Source: a virus. Taken from it: 21,356 nucleotides of DNA. The stretch lies in the IMG/VR virus record IMGVR_UViG_3300025910_000040, positions 1 to 21,356 of that record. The stretch is one strand, 5' to 3'. Of the stretch, positions 1-6,139 are shown piece after piece. A program made the translations under genes and the position numbers. Each line of letters opens with the position of its first letter. Within the stretch, counting starts at the first letter, position 1. The notes beneath the pieces were generated by a model that was given only the letters and a program-made list of their open reading frames with translations, did not search any database and was not told where the DNA came from.

Positions 1-44
1 TCATTGGCAACGTGTTGAAGTTGTTGAAGTCTTTGAGGGTTCAT
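1..44 (-). CDS. Partial hypothetical protein (N-terminal 14 codons)
   Basis: A leftward reading frame begins with ATG at 44-42 and runs off the left edge. Only about 14 residues are visible (MNPQRLQQLQHVAN). Its start overlaps the stop codon of the upstream gene (TAATG), and an AAGGAAG-type ribosome binding site lies about 7 nt before the ATG, so it looks like the next gene of the same leftward operon. The Gln/Leu-rich start gives no function. Confidence 0.5.
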   Translation of the reverse strand, partial: MNPQRLQQLQHVAN

Positions 45-343
45 TACTTCACTTCCTTTGCAGCAGCTTCAAAAAACTCTCCGCATTGATCTGGTTGCAA
101 TGCGTAATATGCTGCTGTGTTCATTGCTTCAAGAAAATCAGCTACAATATTTTCATTCATCTGGTTTGAAAGTTCAATCTTGATAATGTTCAATTCAGAA
201 CGATTGTCTAATTCAGAAGAAACAAACATGCGCCCTTTTTTGATTTCTTCCATATAGAAGTTATGAATAGCAACTAACATTGTTTCATGTTGTCTTACTG
301 AAATCAGTCTTACGCTATCGTATCTTAGGAATAATGTTTTCAT
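44..343 (-). CDS. Hypothetical small phage protein (99 aa)
   Basis: I do not recognise the family. The protein is soluble-looking and mixed charged, with no membrane segment or signal peptide. The start is well supported: AAGGAG lies 8 nt before the ATG. The 19 bp covering the ATG, spacer and ribosome binding site are identical to those of the neighbouring leftward gene at 370-549. The stop overlaps the start of the next leftward gene by one base, so translation is probably coupled. It sits in the leftward, probably early, block of the phage. It could be a small regulatory or host-takeover protein, but nothing in the sequence proves this. Confidence 0.7.
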   Translation of the reverse strand: MKTLFLRYDSVRLISVRQHETMLVAIHNFYMEEIKKGRMFVSSELDNRSELNIIKIELSNQMNENIVADFLEAMNTAAYYALQPDQCGEFFEAAAKEVK

Positions 344-359
344 TTTTGGCTCCTTATAA
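341..359 (-). repeat. 19-bp leader repeat, copy 1 (RBS plus start codon)
   Basis: Read leftward the sequence is TTATAAGGAGCCAAAAATG. It contains the AAGGAG ribosome binding site and the ATG of the 99-aa gene. An identical copy lies at 547-565 in front of the 59-aa gene. Confidence 0.85.
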
Positions 360-369
360 AATTGATTGA

Positions 370-549
370 TTATTTAATTATTGCTGTTTGCACTTCATAA
401 GATGTTTTGATTTCTAAAAGCAAATACAAGCGACGCGCATTATATTTATAATAATGTGTCGCGCCATTGTCTCTAGTAATTTGAATATATTTCCGATTGT
501 ACGAAACCCACCTACGTAAACCTTTTTTATTTTTCAATAACGTTTCCAT
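370..549 (-). CDS. Hypothetical small basic protein (59 aa)
   Basis: A short leftward gene starts at ATG 549-547 and ends in TAA at 372-370. The product begins METLLKNKKGLRRW and is rich in Lys, Arg and Tyr (for example HYYKYNARRLYL near residues 32-43). It has no recognisable domain and no membrane segment. An AAGGAG ribosome binding site lies 8 nt upstream within the 19-bp leader repeat. The start of the product resembles that of the next gene (METLL versus MKTLF), so the leader and first codons may have been duplicated. The basic, aromatic composition would fit a nucleic-acid-binding protein, but that is only inference. Confidence 0.65.
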   Translation of the reverse strand: METLLKNKKGLRRWVSYNRKYIQITRDNGATHYYKYNARRLYLLLEIKTSYEVQTAIIK

Positions 550-565
550 TTTTGGCTCCTTATAA
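547..565 (-). repeat. 19-bp leader repeat, copy 2 (RBS plus start codon)
   Basis: The sequence is identical to 341-359 and carries the AAGGAG and ATG of the 59-aa gene. The identity stops right after the start codon and just upstream of the ribosome binding site. Confidence 0.85.
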
Positions 566-589
566 CTAATTGGTTGAAAATTTCATAAC

Positions 590-669
590 AAAGAAAAAAT
601 CTTGACGCTCTGCTTAATCTGTTGCAGTATCAACAACAGAGCAGGGGATACACGTCAAGATTTTTCTTT
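590..669 (-). terminator. Long compound hairpin with leftward T-run; terminator or attenuator
   Basis: The arms at 590-607 and 653-669 are complementary over 17 bp with one bulged A. Inside them, CTCTG (608-612) pairs with CAGAG (637-641) and TGTTG (620-624) pairs with CAACA (631-635). Read leftward, the stem runs into a T-rich stretch (TTTTTTCTTT), as in an intrinsic terminator. It lies 41 bp before the start of the 59-aa leftward gene, so it could stop read-through or act as a leader attenuator. Both arms also carry TTGACG, which resembles a -35 box, but no matching -10 was found. Confidence 0.55.
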
Positions 670-686
670 TATCATGAATTTATAAA

Positions 687-724
687 AATGCAGCAGCGTC
701 TTTTATTATCCACGCTGCTGCATT
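687..724. terminator. Perfect 13-bp stem-loop, probable bidirectional terminator
   Basis: AATGCAGCAGCGT (687-699) and ACGCTGCTGCATT (712-724) are perfect inverted repeats with a 12-nt loop. Rightward, a seven-T run follows at 730-736. Leftward, the stem merges into a five-T run. It lies downstream of the leftward promoter at 1057-1084 and could end that transcript. Confidence 0.65.
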
Positions 725-1047
725 ACTAATTTTTTTGGTCGAATGTATGTCTCAAAGATAAGTAATCATCTATCGCTTCGCCTTTCATCGTATTTGCTCA
801 TTCACTATACAAGCTAACTGCATGAGTAGGGGATAGTAGAAGCATGGTCAAGCTATATTGACATTACTTCTCTTGATCTACTTATCTCACTCTCTATACT
901 TTTAGCAGCTTGCATCTTTGCTTTTTTTACTCGCATTACCTTTGTTCAAGTCATCTGTCAACTGGCTTGGAGACTATGTTTATCTTTGTCTCTAAAGTGA
1001 TGTCAATCTTTGCTGCTTCATTTCTATTGAGTTTGTCATCCCCGCTC
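725..1047 (-). other. Gene-free stretch; possible leftward small RNA
   Basis: No open frame of convincing length lies here on either strand. The leftward strand is transcribed from the promoter at 1057-1084 and could end at the 687-724 hairpin, giving an RNA of about 370 nt. It contains only micro-ORFs: 15 codons from ATG 1039, 27 codons (MRVKKAKMQ...) and 20 codons (MKGEAIDDYLS...), none with a well-placed ribosome binding site. Some leftward frames look protein-like in composition, for example ...NEAAKIDITLETK..., but they lack a start codon and are broken by stops. A decayed gene is therefore an alternative to a non-coding RNA. Confidence 0.35.
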
Positions 1048-1064
1048 GTTACAAGAATTGTAAC
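1048..1064. promoter_or_regulatory. Operator-like palindrome over a leftward -10 box
   Basis: GTTACAAGAATTGTAAC is a perfect 7-bp inverted repeat with a 3-bp spacer. It covers the -10 box (leftward TACAAT) and the expected start site of the promoter at 1057-1084, which is where a dimeric repressor would block transcription. No repressor gene is visible in the window. Confidence 0.6.
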
Positions 1065-1084
1065 AGAAAATAAACTTTTGTCAA
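1057..1084 (-). promoter_or_regulatory. Strong sigma70-type leftward promoter
   Basis: Read leftward, TTGACA (1084-1079), a 16-bp spacer and TACAAT (1062-1057) match the consensus at 6/6 and 5/6 positions. Transcription would start near 1050 and run leftward through the gene-free stretch towards the small leftward genes. Confidence 0.65.
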
Positions 1085-1146
1085 GTCTAATAAAGTTGAT
1101 TTATGCGTGTAGCGTAGGGGTGAAAAGTTGCAAATATTACAGTTTT

Positions 1147-1506
1147 TTATTTGTCGTTTAGCTCAATAATAATTAACTGTTTTTGCAACTTTTTTGCCAA
1201 TGATATTGAATGTCTAGTGCCTGTGCTTTTCCCCATTGGCAAAGCTATTACTAATTCACTTGCAGCGACAATACGCAAATTGCGCCTAAAGAATTTTGCT
1301 GGATACCCATCTTCTGGTTTAGGTGGGTGGCATACAAATGTTATCCCCTGCTCAATTGCGTATTTATATGCAAGACTATCAACACCTAAAGCGCCACCTG
1401 AAATAATCATATCTATATTTTGTTTTGATCTAATATTATTAATAATTATTTTGAATGTTTGATAATCTGAATAATTTCTACTGCCTACAATTGCTGCCTT
1501 ACACAT
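1147..1506 (-). CDS. SLOG-fold nucleotide-binding protein (DUF2493/YpsA-like)
   Basis: This 119-aa protein has the motif order of the SLOG superfamily (DUF2493/YspA/DprA-like Rossmann proteins): an N-terminal strand followed by VGSRNY (residues 7-12), the glycine-rich SGGALGVD (36-43), an RRN near 74-76, and a late GKSTGTRHS (92-100). Family members bind nucleotide-derived ligands; the ligand and role here are unknown. Such genes are common in phages, usually as lone small proteins. The start at ATG 1506-1504 has a weak GA-rich ribosome binding site (AAAGAG). It lies 160 bp downstream of the RepA-like gene in the same direction, separated by the TATCA-rich spacer. The fold is confident from motifs; the biological role is not. 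Confidence 0.8.
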   Translation of the reverse strand: MCKAAIVGSRNYSDYQTFKIIINNIRSKQNIDMIISGGALGVDSLAYKYAIEQGITFVCHPPKPEDGYPAKFFRRNLRIVAASELVIALPMGKSTGTRHSISLAKKLQKQLIIIELNDK

Positions 1507-1530
1507 TTTTCACTCTTTTCATAATTAGAA

Positions 1531-1663
1531 TATATGGATATATGGACGCGGTTCTTGACATATACTATCAACTATATCAACGATTACAAATCTATCTTTT
1601 ATATCATTTCTATTATCATTATTGATACTATTGATATTATTGTAATAGTTAACATAGTTGATA
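1531..1663. repeat. TATCA/TGATA-rich repeat spacer, possible origin or iterons
   Basis: This AT-rich intergenic spacer holds a tandem 8-bp repeat (TATATGGA at 1531-1538 and 1539-1546). It also has a 10-bp inverted pair, TATCAACTAT (1566-1575) and ATAGTTGATA (1654-1663), and several further TATCA or TGATA pentamers between them. It sits next to the RepA-like ATPase gene, a usual place for iterons or an origin. No protein was found to bind it, so the origin call is inference. Confidence 0.35.
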
Positions 1664-1666
1664 CTT

Positions 1667-2647
1667 TTAATTCATCTTCCTATCTTTAGATAACATATAA
1701 GGAATATTTCTGCCATTCTTTTCTCCTCTTGATAATATTCCTTTTTTGACTAGCTCCGATACCTCTCTTGATATAGCAGCTTCATCGTATCCTAATTTCT
1801 TTGCTAATATGCTGATATAACTTTGAGTACCATTATTACCAAAATAGGAAATAATTTTAGCTTGCACAGTCCCGGGTCTTACAATCTCTTGATTGATAGG
1901 CATCCATAATGTCCTATCATTATCAAATTGTAGATCAATGTGATCTATTTCTGTGTCTCTTGACGCAATCAGAAGTTTAGCAGCAGCTTTACCACGCTCT
2001 CCTACAAGACCCCAAACAGTGTCCGCCACCCCAGCTTTTGCACCACTGCCAGATAAATCATCAATTACATCGCCGCTAAATTGATTATTCTTTCTATGGT
2101 GATCTACAAAGAGGAATGAAAACTCTCCACCTCTTGTTAGCTCATATAAGGGAGATAGAAATTTCGTAGCCTCAACAGCATCATTGTTGTCACGTAATAA
2201 AACTGATTTGGCATAAGTATCAATAACACATAATATATATTTCTTTTTGCTCAATCGCTCTAGTAATTTCTCTAACCCACCTTTATTCAATCGGGGCCAC
2301 CGCTCTTCAATTTCAAATAAATCCAATCCTTTTGTTGCAGAGCTTACACCCATGTTGGCAATTCTCTTTTTTATTCTCCTTACATTATCTTCAAGAGATA
2401 TATACAAAACCCTGCCCGTCTGCATAACATCGTAACCAAGAAATGGGACACCTGTTGTAATAGATAACAAAAGCTGGACTGCCATAAATGATTTCCTCAT
2501 CTTTGGGCGCCCAGCTAAAAACGTGAACCCTTGCGGTAATATCTCTTTGACTAACCATTGAACATCGGGCATATCTGTTTCGGTGATCTGTTTTACTGTC
2601 CACGACGTCCTTCTGTCATTATGTAAATTTGTTTGCTTTGTTGACAT
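1667..2647 (-). CDS. RepA-like RecA-fold ATPase/helicase with C-terminal winged helix
   Basis: This 326-aa protein has the motifs of RepA/AAA_25-type hexameric ATPases. Walker A is AGRPKMRKS (residues 45-53), SLEDN is at 84-88, the Walker B strand is ILCVIDTYA (138-146), DHH at 182-184 fits a sensor-like motif, and SGSG is at 199-202. Residues about 261-310 look like a winged helix. The family unwinds or loads DNA in phage and plasmid replication. I chose ATG 2647 because AGGAGT lies 7 nt before it; an upstream ATG at 2716 would place the start inside the hairpin leader. A promoter at 2833-2860 and a terminator-like leader precede it. The AT-rich repeat spacer lies downstream. The ATPase call is secure; acting as the sole initiator is uncertain. 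Confidence 0.85.
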   Translation of the reverse strand: MSTKQTNLHNDRRTSWTVKQITETDMPDVQWLVKEILPQGFTFLAGRPKMRKSFMAVQLLLSITTGVPFLGYDVMQTGRVLYISLEDNVRRIKKRIANMGVSSATKGLDLFEIEERWPRLNKGGLEKLLERLSKKKYILCVIDTYAKSVLLRDNNDAVEATKFLSPLYELTRGGEFSFLFVDHHRKNNQFSGDVIDDLSGSGAKAGVADTVWGLVGERGKAAAKLLIASRDTEIDHIDLQFDNDRTLWMPINQEIVRPGTVQAKIISYFGNNGTQSYISILAKKLGYDEAAISREVSELVKKGILSRGEKNGRNIPYMLSKDRKMN

Positions 2648-2675
2648 TATCAATACTCCTATACTGAAATAAAAA

Positions 2676-2810
2676 AACTCATTTCTTTTAATGTATCTCT
2701 GTCTCTGTTTCAGCATGGCAGTCCACGAATAGGTATGGGTTGCTTCAACTTTGCCAGAGACACATTAAAAGCAATGAGTTCGGTAAAGCCTATTCTTTAT
2801 TCTGCTGCCA
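2676..2810 (-). promoter_or_regulatory. Structured leader of the RepA-like gene: attenuator or pseudoknot
   Basis: The arms 2676-2701 and 2755-2780 are complementary over 26 bp with two mismatches. Read leftward, the second arm is followed at once by seven T, as in an intrinsic terminator, 29 nt before the start codon. Two loop segments can pair with leader sequence outside the stem: TGGCAG (2716-2721) with CTGCCA (2805-2810), and GAATAGG (2727-2733) with CCTATTC (2789-2795). The pairings are mutually nested and cross the main stem, so the RNA could form an H-type pseudoknot or switch between two folds. This is the layout expected of an attenuator controlling replication-protein synthesis. 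Regulation itself is inferred. Confidence 0.6.
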
Positions 2811-2832
2811 CACAGATTAAATTGTTGTCTTT

Positions 2833-2860
2833 ATTATATGCACTTCAATCATTTTGTAAA
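2833..2860 (-). promoter_or_regulatory. Leftward promoter of the RepA-like gene
   Basis: Read leftward: TTTACA (2860-2855), a 16-bp spacer, then a perfect TATAAT (2838-2833). The expected start near 2826 gives a leader of about 180 nt that includes the whole hairpin element. Confidence 0.7.
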
Positions 2861-2879
2861 TTTATTCAAGTTGAATAAC

Positions 2880-2908
2880 TATAATGATTTTATAAAAAGA
2901 ACTATAAT
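2880..2908 (+). promoter_or_regulatory. Rightward promoter region with two TATAAT boxes
   Basis: Two perfect TATAAT hexamers lie at 2880-2885 and 2903-2908 upstream of the first rightward operon. Neither has a good -35 box at 16-18 bp. TTGTAA at 2855-2860 is 19 bp before the first box. A weak -35 would suit a promoter that needs an activator. Confidence 0.45.
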
Positions 2909-2924
2909 GCGCCCATAGTGTTTT

Positions 2925-2940
2925 TATATCGTACGATATA
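2925..2940. promoter_or_regulatory. 16-bp palindromic site, copy 1
   Basis: TATATCGTACGATATA is a perfect palindrome between the TATAAT at 2903-2908 and the ribosome binding site of the first rightward gene. Its last 14 bases recur exactly at 11105-11118, before the second rightward unit. Confidence 0.6.
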
Positions 2941-2956
2941 GAAAAGGAGATTGATA

Positions 2957-3181
2957 ATGATTGATCCTGTTGTCCATGCTGCTTTGGTTGTGTTGGCTGC
3001 CGCATTTGTGAAATGGTTGGCAAACTATTTGGGTATCAGCTTGACAGAAGATACTTATACTCAAATTGCTGGAGTGATTGTTGCATACATTCTTTCACTC
3101 TTTGGCTACTCTCTTTGGGTATATGCAACTGCCAAAACAAAGCTTGCCAATTTCAGAACTTACAAACCACTATTCACCTAA
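2957..3181 (+). CDS. Small two-TM membrane protein, holin-like
   Basis: This 74-aa protein has two hydrophobic segments, about residues 5-24 (VVHAALVVLAAAFVKW) and 36-56 (IAGVIVAYILSLFGY). A short polar turn (LTEDTYT) separates them, and the tail is basic. The size and layout match class II holins and other small phage membrane proteins. The ATG at 2957 is preferred to the TTG at 2951 because AGGAG lies 7 nt before it. It is the first gene after the palindromic site and promoter region. It is not adjacent to an identifiable endolysin, so the lysis role is an inference from topology only. Confidence 0.65.
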   Translation: MIDPVVHAALVVLAAAFVKWLANYLGISLTEDTYTQIAGVIVAYILSLFGYSLWVYATAKTKLANFRTYKPLFT

Positions 3182-3188
3182 CAGCATT

Positions 3189-3219
3189 TATAGGCAGAGC
3201 ATTAAAAACTCTGCCTATA
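3189..3219. terminator. Perfect 11-bp stem-loop between two small genes
   Basis: TATAGGCAGAG (3189-3199) pairs perfectly with CTCTGCCTATA (3209-3219) around a 9-nt loop. No T-run follows on the rightward side, so it may be an RNA-processing or mRNA-protecting hairpin rather than a true terminator. Confidence 0.5.
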
Positions 3220-3252
3220 ATTCATTATTATCAATGAGGCGTTTTTAATATC

Positions 3253-3480
3253 ATGAAATCAAACAAACAAAACAGAGCGGTACATAGACCTATTACAATC
3301 AATATTGAAAATGTGGAAGATTTGCCTGTTATTCGTTCATTGCCACAAGAAACTTTAATTACTGTCAATTTGAAAATGAACCGTGTTGTGGCGTTGATGT
3401 TGGTAGAACATATCCAAAAACAACTAGATGCGCCAGAGGAAATAAACTTGATTGCTTCAACCATTATAGGCACCAGTTGA
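3253..3480 (+). CDS. Hypothetical small protein (75 aa)
   Basis: I do not recognise this protein. The first 12 residues are basic and polar (MKSNKQNRAVHR). The rest alternates short strands and one amphipathic helix around residues 45-60 (VALMLVEHIQKQLDA). It is soluble, with no signal peptide. The ribosome binding site is weak: GAGG lies 13 nt before the ATG. Its stop overlaps the TTG that precedes the next gene's ATG by a few bases, consistent with one operon. It lies between a holin-like gene and a membrane-anchored coiled-coil gene, which says little about its job. Confidence 0.5.
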   Translation: MKSNKQNRAVHRPITINIENVEDLPVIRSLPQETLITVNLKMNRVVALMLVEHIQKQLDAPEEINLIASTIIGTS

Positions 3481-3482
3481 TT

Positions 3483-3923
3483 ATGGTAATTAATTGGGAG
3501 CTAATAGTTTCAATTATCATAGCTGCATTGGGAGGCGGCTTTTTTGTTGAATACATCAGGCAACGTGGGCAAAAGCCAGTTACCAAAGCACAATCAGAAG
3601 AGATATTATCAGAAGCCTGGGAGCGTTTAGGCAAAGAGTATGCAAGACAATTGGAGAATTCAAGACGTTTAGAGGATGAAGTTATATCGCTGCGCCCTGT
3701 TGTCTTGAAGCTAGCACTACAAGAGAAAGAAATGGAACAATGTCATGAGGACAAAGAAGATTGGAAAAAGTATGCCACTAAATTGTCGAAACAACTCGAA
3801 GAGAATAATATAATGCCTATACCTTTCAAGCGATACCCTAGCGGGGACAGCGGTAAGATTTCAGCTATTATGCCTATTAATAATCAAGATCAACCTACAA
3901 TCATTATGACAAAGGATAAATAA
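3483..3923 (+). CDS. Membrane-anchored coiled-coil protein
   Basis: This 146-aa protein has an N-terminal membrane segment (about residues 6-23, LIVSIIIAALGGGFFVEY). A long charged helical region follows (about 35-110), rich in Glu, Lys and Leu with a heptad-like pattern, and then a polar tail. This single-anchor plus coiled-coil layout resembles inner-membrane spanins (Rz-like) or XhlA-type accessory proteins, but no overlapping outer-membrane partner or lipobox gene is visible. The ATG at 3483 is chosen; a TTG at 3477 is possible and there is no strong ribosome binding site for either. It sits two genes after the holin-like gene, so a role in lysis or membrane interaction is plausible but unproven. 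Confidence 0.6.
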   Translation: MVINWELIVSIIIAALGGGFFVEYIRQRGQKPVTKAQSEEILSEAWERLGKEYARQLENSRRLEDEVISLRPVVLKLALQEKEMEQCHEDKEDWKKYATKLSKQLEENNIMPIPFKRYPSGDSGKISAIMPINNQDQPTIIMTKDK

Positions 3924-3924
3924 T

Positions 3925-4263
3925 ATGGAAGCTAAAATATTATTGATTGTTCTGCCACCTGCCGGATTGAATATATGGGATACACCTAGACCGCAATCAC
4001 AGGGAGCGTTATTGCGTCGTGCTGTTGCGAAGGGGACGCCGTTATATGCTTATCGAATAGTCAACTTTCAAGGTGTTCCTTATGCGTGGTTGCAACCACA
4101 AGACCCTAATAAACCTGAATGGGTACGTGTTGCAGAAGCAGATGGAGTTACTAAATATGTTGAAATCATACAATCAGAAGTTGAGCCAGCTCCTAATCAA
4201 TTAGCGCAAGCAATACGATATGCAGCAGACAAGTTAGCTGATGCAATCCGATTTAGTGGATAA
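3925..4263 (+). CDS. SH3-like domain protein
   Basis: This 112-aa protein is mostly beta. It looks like a bacterial SH3-type domain over about residues 5-82: a start of LNIWDTPRP (15-23), a central VPYAWLQ (51-57), and a closing strand WVRVAEADG (66-74). A short amphipathic helix ends the protein (about 92-110). Such domains in phages usually bind cell-wall peptides as part of endolysins or tail proteins, but here no catalytic domain is attached. A ribosome binding site (AAAGGA) lies about 8 nt before the ATG. It is placed directly upstream of terS. It could be a free-standing wall-binding subunit or a virion-associated protein. The fold is a moderate-confidence call. Confidence 0.5.
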   Translation: MEAKILLIVLPPAGLNIWDTPRPQSQGALLRRAVAKGTPLYAYRIVNFQGVPYAWLQPQDPNKPEWVRVAEADGVTKYVEIIQSEVEPAPNQLAQAIRYAADKLADAIRFSG

Positions 4264-4265
4264 TA

Positions 4266-4841
4266 ATGGCAACAAAGAAGTCAAAGAATAAAGCAGCAGA
4301 AGATTTCTTAAATGATAAATCTTCTGATTTACTATTAAGGCATGAGGCGTTTATAGAAGAGTATTTGATCTGCATGAATGGTACATTGGCATACCAAACA
4401 ACCCATCCAGATGTTGGCTATGATACTGCTTCCGTCAATGCTTCTAAATTACTAAGAAACACTAAGATAAAAGCAGAGCTAGAGCGGAGATTTGGGGAAG
4501 AAGTAATGACAAAAAAAGAAGTGTTAAAGCGTTTGCGGGATCAAGCTAATGCTACACTTCACGCCTTTGTAAAAGTGGACGATGAAGGTCATATATATTT
4601 CAACTTCAAAGATAAAGAAGCAAAAAGAAATTTTCATTTAATCAAGAAAGTGAAACACAGAAAGAATGAAACTTATAACGAGAGAAGTGGAGAAGCATCA
4701 GAGGAACATTGGGTGGAAGTTGAATTGCATGACCCACAAAGAGCTTTAGAGTTGATAGGTAAATATCACGCTCTATTTACTGACAAGACAGAGAGTAATG
4801 AAAAGAAAACTATTAGAGTGACAATCAAGAAGGAAGAATAA
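4266..4841 (+). CDS. terS: Terminase small subunit
   Basis: This 191-aa protein matches the Terminase_2 (PBSX/SPP1 G1P) pattern. After a Lys-rich start, residues about 24-75 form the DNA-binding helix bundle, with the family-like segment FIEEYLICMNGTLAYQTTHP followed by SVNASKLLRNTKIKAEL. A coiled region and a charged C-terminus (DPQRALELIGKYHALF) follow. The family recognises the packaging site and regulates the large subunit. The next gene, the large subunit, starts directly after the stop codon, and the two are clearly co-translated. The family assignment rests on sequence pattern and position. The pac or cos site is not identified. Confidence 0.85.
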   Translation: MATKKSKNKAAEDFLNDKSSDLLLRHEAFIEEYLICMNGTLAYQTTHPDVGYDTASVNASKLLRNTKIKAELERRFGEEVMTKKEVLKRLRDQANATLHAFVKVDDEGHIYFNFKDKEAKRNFHLIKKVKHRKNETYNERSGEASEEHWVEVELHDPQRALELIGKYHALFTDKTESNEKKTIRVTIKKEE

Positions 4842-6134
4842 TTGTTAGATACCGATTTCATTATCACAGAACCAGATTACAGCATTGAGGTAGACCCTAT
4901 TATCTTCAATAATGTTTATTATGACTGGCTCTACGATATGAGCAGAATTCAAATATTTTATGGTGGAGCTTCATCGGGGAAAAGTGTATTTTTGTCTCAA
5001 AGAGTTGTGATTGATCTAATGAGTGGCGGGAGAAATTATTTAGTGTGTAGAGCAGTTGCAAAGACAATTAGACGCTCTGTATTCAATGAAATCAAAAGAA
5101 GGATTAGCGAGTGGGGGGTTAGTGAAATGTTCAATATAAATAATACTGAATTTACCATAACTTGTATAAATGGCTATCAAGCTTTCTTTGTGGGTTTAGA
5201 TGATGTCGAAAAGATTAAATCTATTGTCCCCGAAATAGGCGTTATTACTGACATATGGGTGGAAGAAGCAACAGAGGTACAAGATAATAAAGTATTTAAA
5301 TCGCTCATGCGAAGGCAGCGGGGTGGTGATAGTAATACACCCAAACGCTTTACAATCAGTTTCAATCCTATCTTACAAGACCATCAGATATATACTAATT
5401 ATTTTGCGCCTATCGCGTGGGCAGAAGATCAAACAGAATACCATAGTAATGAATTGTCTATCTTACGGACTTGGTTTGAGCATAATAAATTTTTGACTGA
5501 TGCAGACAAACATGATTTGACAAGTGAACAGGATAAATATTTCAGTGACGTGTATACCTGGGGCAAGTTTGGCGTGTTAGGTAATGTGATCTTCAAGAAT
5601 TGGGTAATAGAAGATTTATCACAAATGAGAAATCAATTTACAAATAAGCGTCATGGATTGGACTTTGGTTTTGCCAGTGACCCCGCTGCTGCTGCTTCAT
5701 GGCATTTTGATAAGAAGAAAAAAGAGATTTATATATTTGAAGAGTTTTATGAGCGTGAATTAACAAATGATGAATTGGCAACAGAGTTGTTAAAGATGTT
5801 TGGCAAAGAATTAGTGAAATGTGATAGCAGTGAACCAAAAAGCATCAAAGAATTGCGTAATGCTGGCGTCAATGCAGAAGGGGCGAGAAAAGGTCCTGAT
5901 AGTGTCAATTTTGGTATTCAATGGTTGCAAGGCTGCAAATTGCATGTTGATAAATCGTGCATCAACTTTCAAAATGAATTGAGACAGTATAAATGGAAAG
6001 AAGGGGTGGATGGAAAGCCAGTATCACCACCTAAACCTGTTGATGCTAAAAATCATCTGATAGATCAATTGAGATATGGTAGTGAAGATGATATGTTAGA
6101 AACACCATCACGCGGTAGAAGTTATAAAGGATAA
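4842..6134 (+). CDS. terL: Terminase large subunit (PBSX family)
   Basis: This 430-aa packaging ATPase/nuclease has Walker A GGASSGKS (residues 41-48), Walker B with catalytic acid ITDIWVEEATE (135-145), and the coupling motif SFNP (173-176). The C-terminal RNase H-like nuclease has acids at D274 and D280 (GLDFGFASD), D328 (VKCDSSEPKS) and D408 (HLIDQLRYG). It pumps DNA into the procapsid through the portal and cuts concatemers. The start codon is an unusual TTG one base after the terS stop codon, with AAGGAAG upstream. The next in-frame ATG would cut into the region just before Walker A. All key residues are present, so the protein should be active. Confidence 0.95.
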   Translation: MLDTDFIITEPDYSIEVDPIIFNNVYYDWLYDMSRIQIFYGGASSGKSVFLSQRVVIDLMSGGRNYLVCRAVAKTIRRSVFNEIKRRISEWGVSEMFNINNTEFTITCINGYQAFFVGLDDVEKIKSIVPEIGVITDIWVEEATEVQDNKVFKSLMRRQRGGDSNTPKRFTISFNPILQDHQIYTNYFAPIAWAEDQTEYHSNELSILRTWFEHNKFLTDADKHDLTSEQDKYFSDVYTWGKFGVLGNVIFKNWVIEDLSQMRNQFTNKRHGLDFGFASDPAAAASWHFDKKKKEIYIFEEFYERELTNDELATELLKMFGKELVKCDSSEPKSIKELRNAGVNAEGARKGPDSVNFGIQWLQGCKLHVDKSCINFQNELRQYKWKEGVDGKPVSPPKPVDAKNHLIDQLRYGSEDDMLETPSRGRSYKG

Positions 6135-6139
6135 TGATA

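Noticed and set aside
601-630. TTGACG boxes in the 590-669 hairpin as promoters
   Set aside because: The best -10 at 17 bp rightward is CAGTAT (3 of 6 matches) and none fits leftward. The boxes are a by-product of the inverted repeat.
859-890. Rightward TTGACA near 859 as a promoter
   Set aside because: The sequence 16-18 bp downstream does not resemble a -10 box.
910-1161. Rightward 83-codon frame rich in hydrophobic residues
   Set aside because: It has a TTG start without a ribosome binding site and lies antisense to a leftward promoter and operator. Its hydrophobic look comes from T-rich DNA.
1151-1462. Rightward 103-codon frame
   Set aside because: It lies wholly antisense to the SLOG-fold gene, which has clear family motifs.
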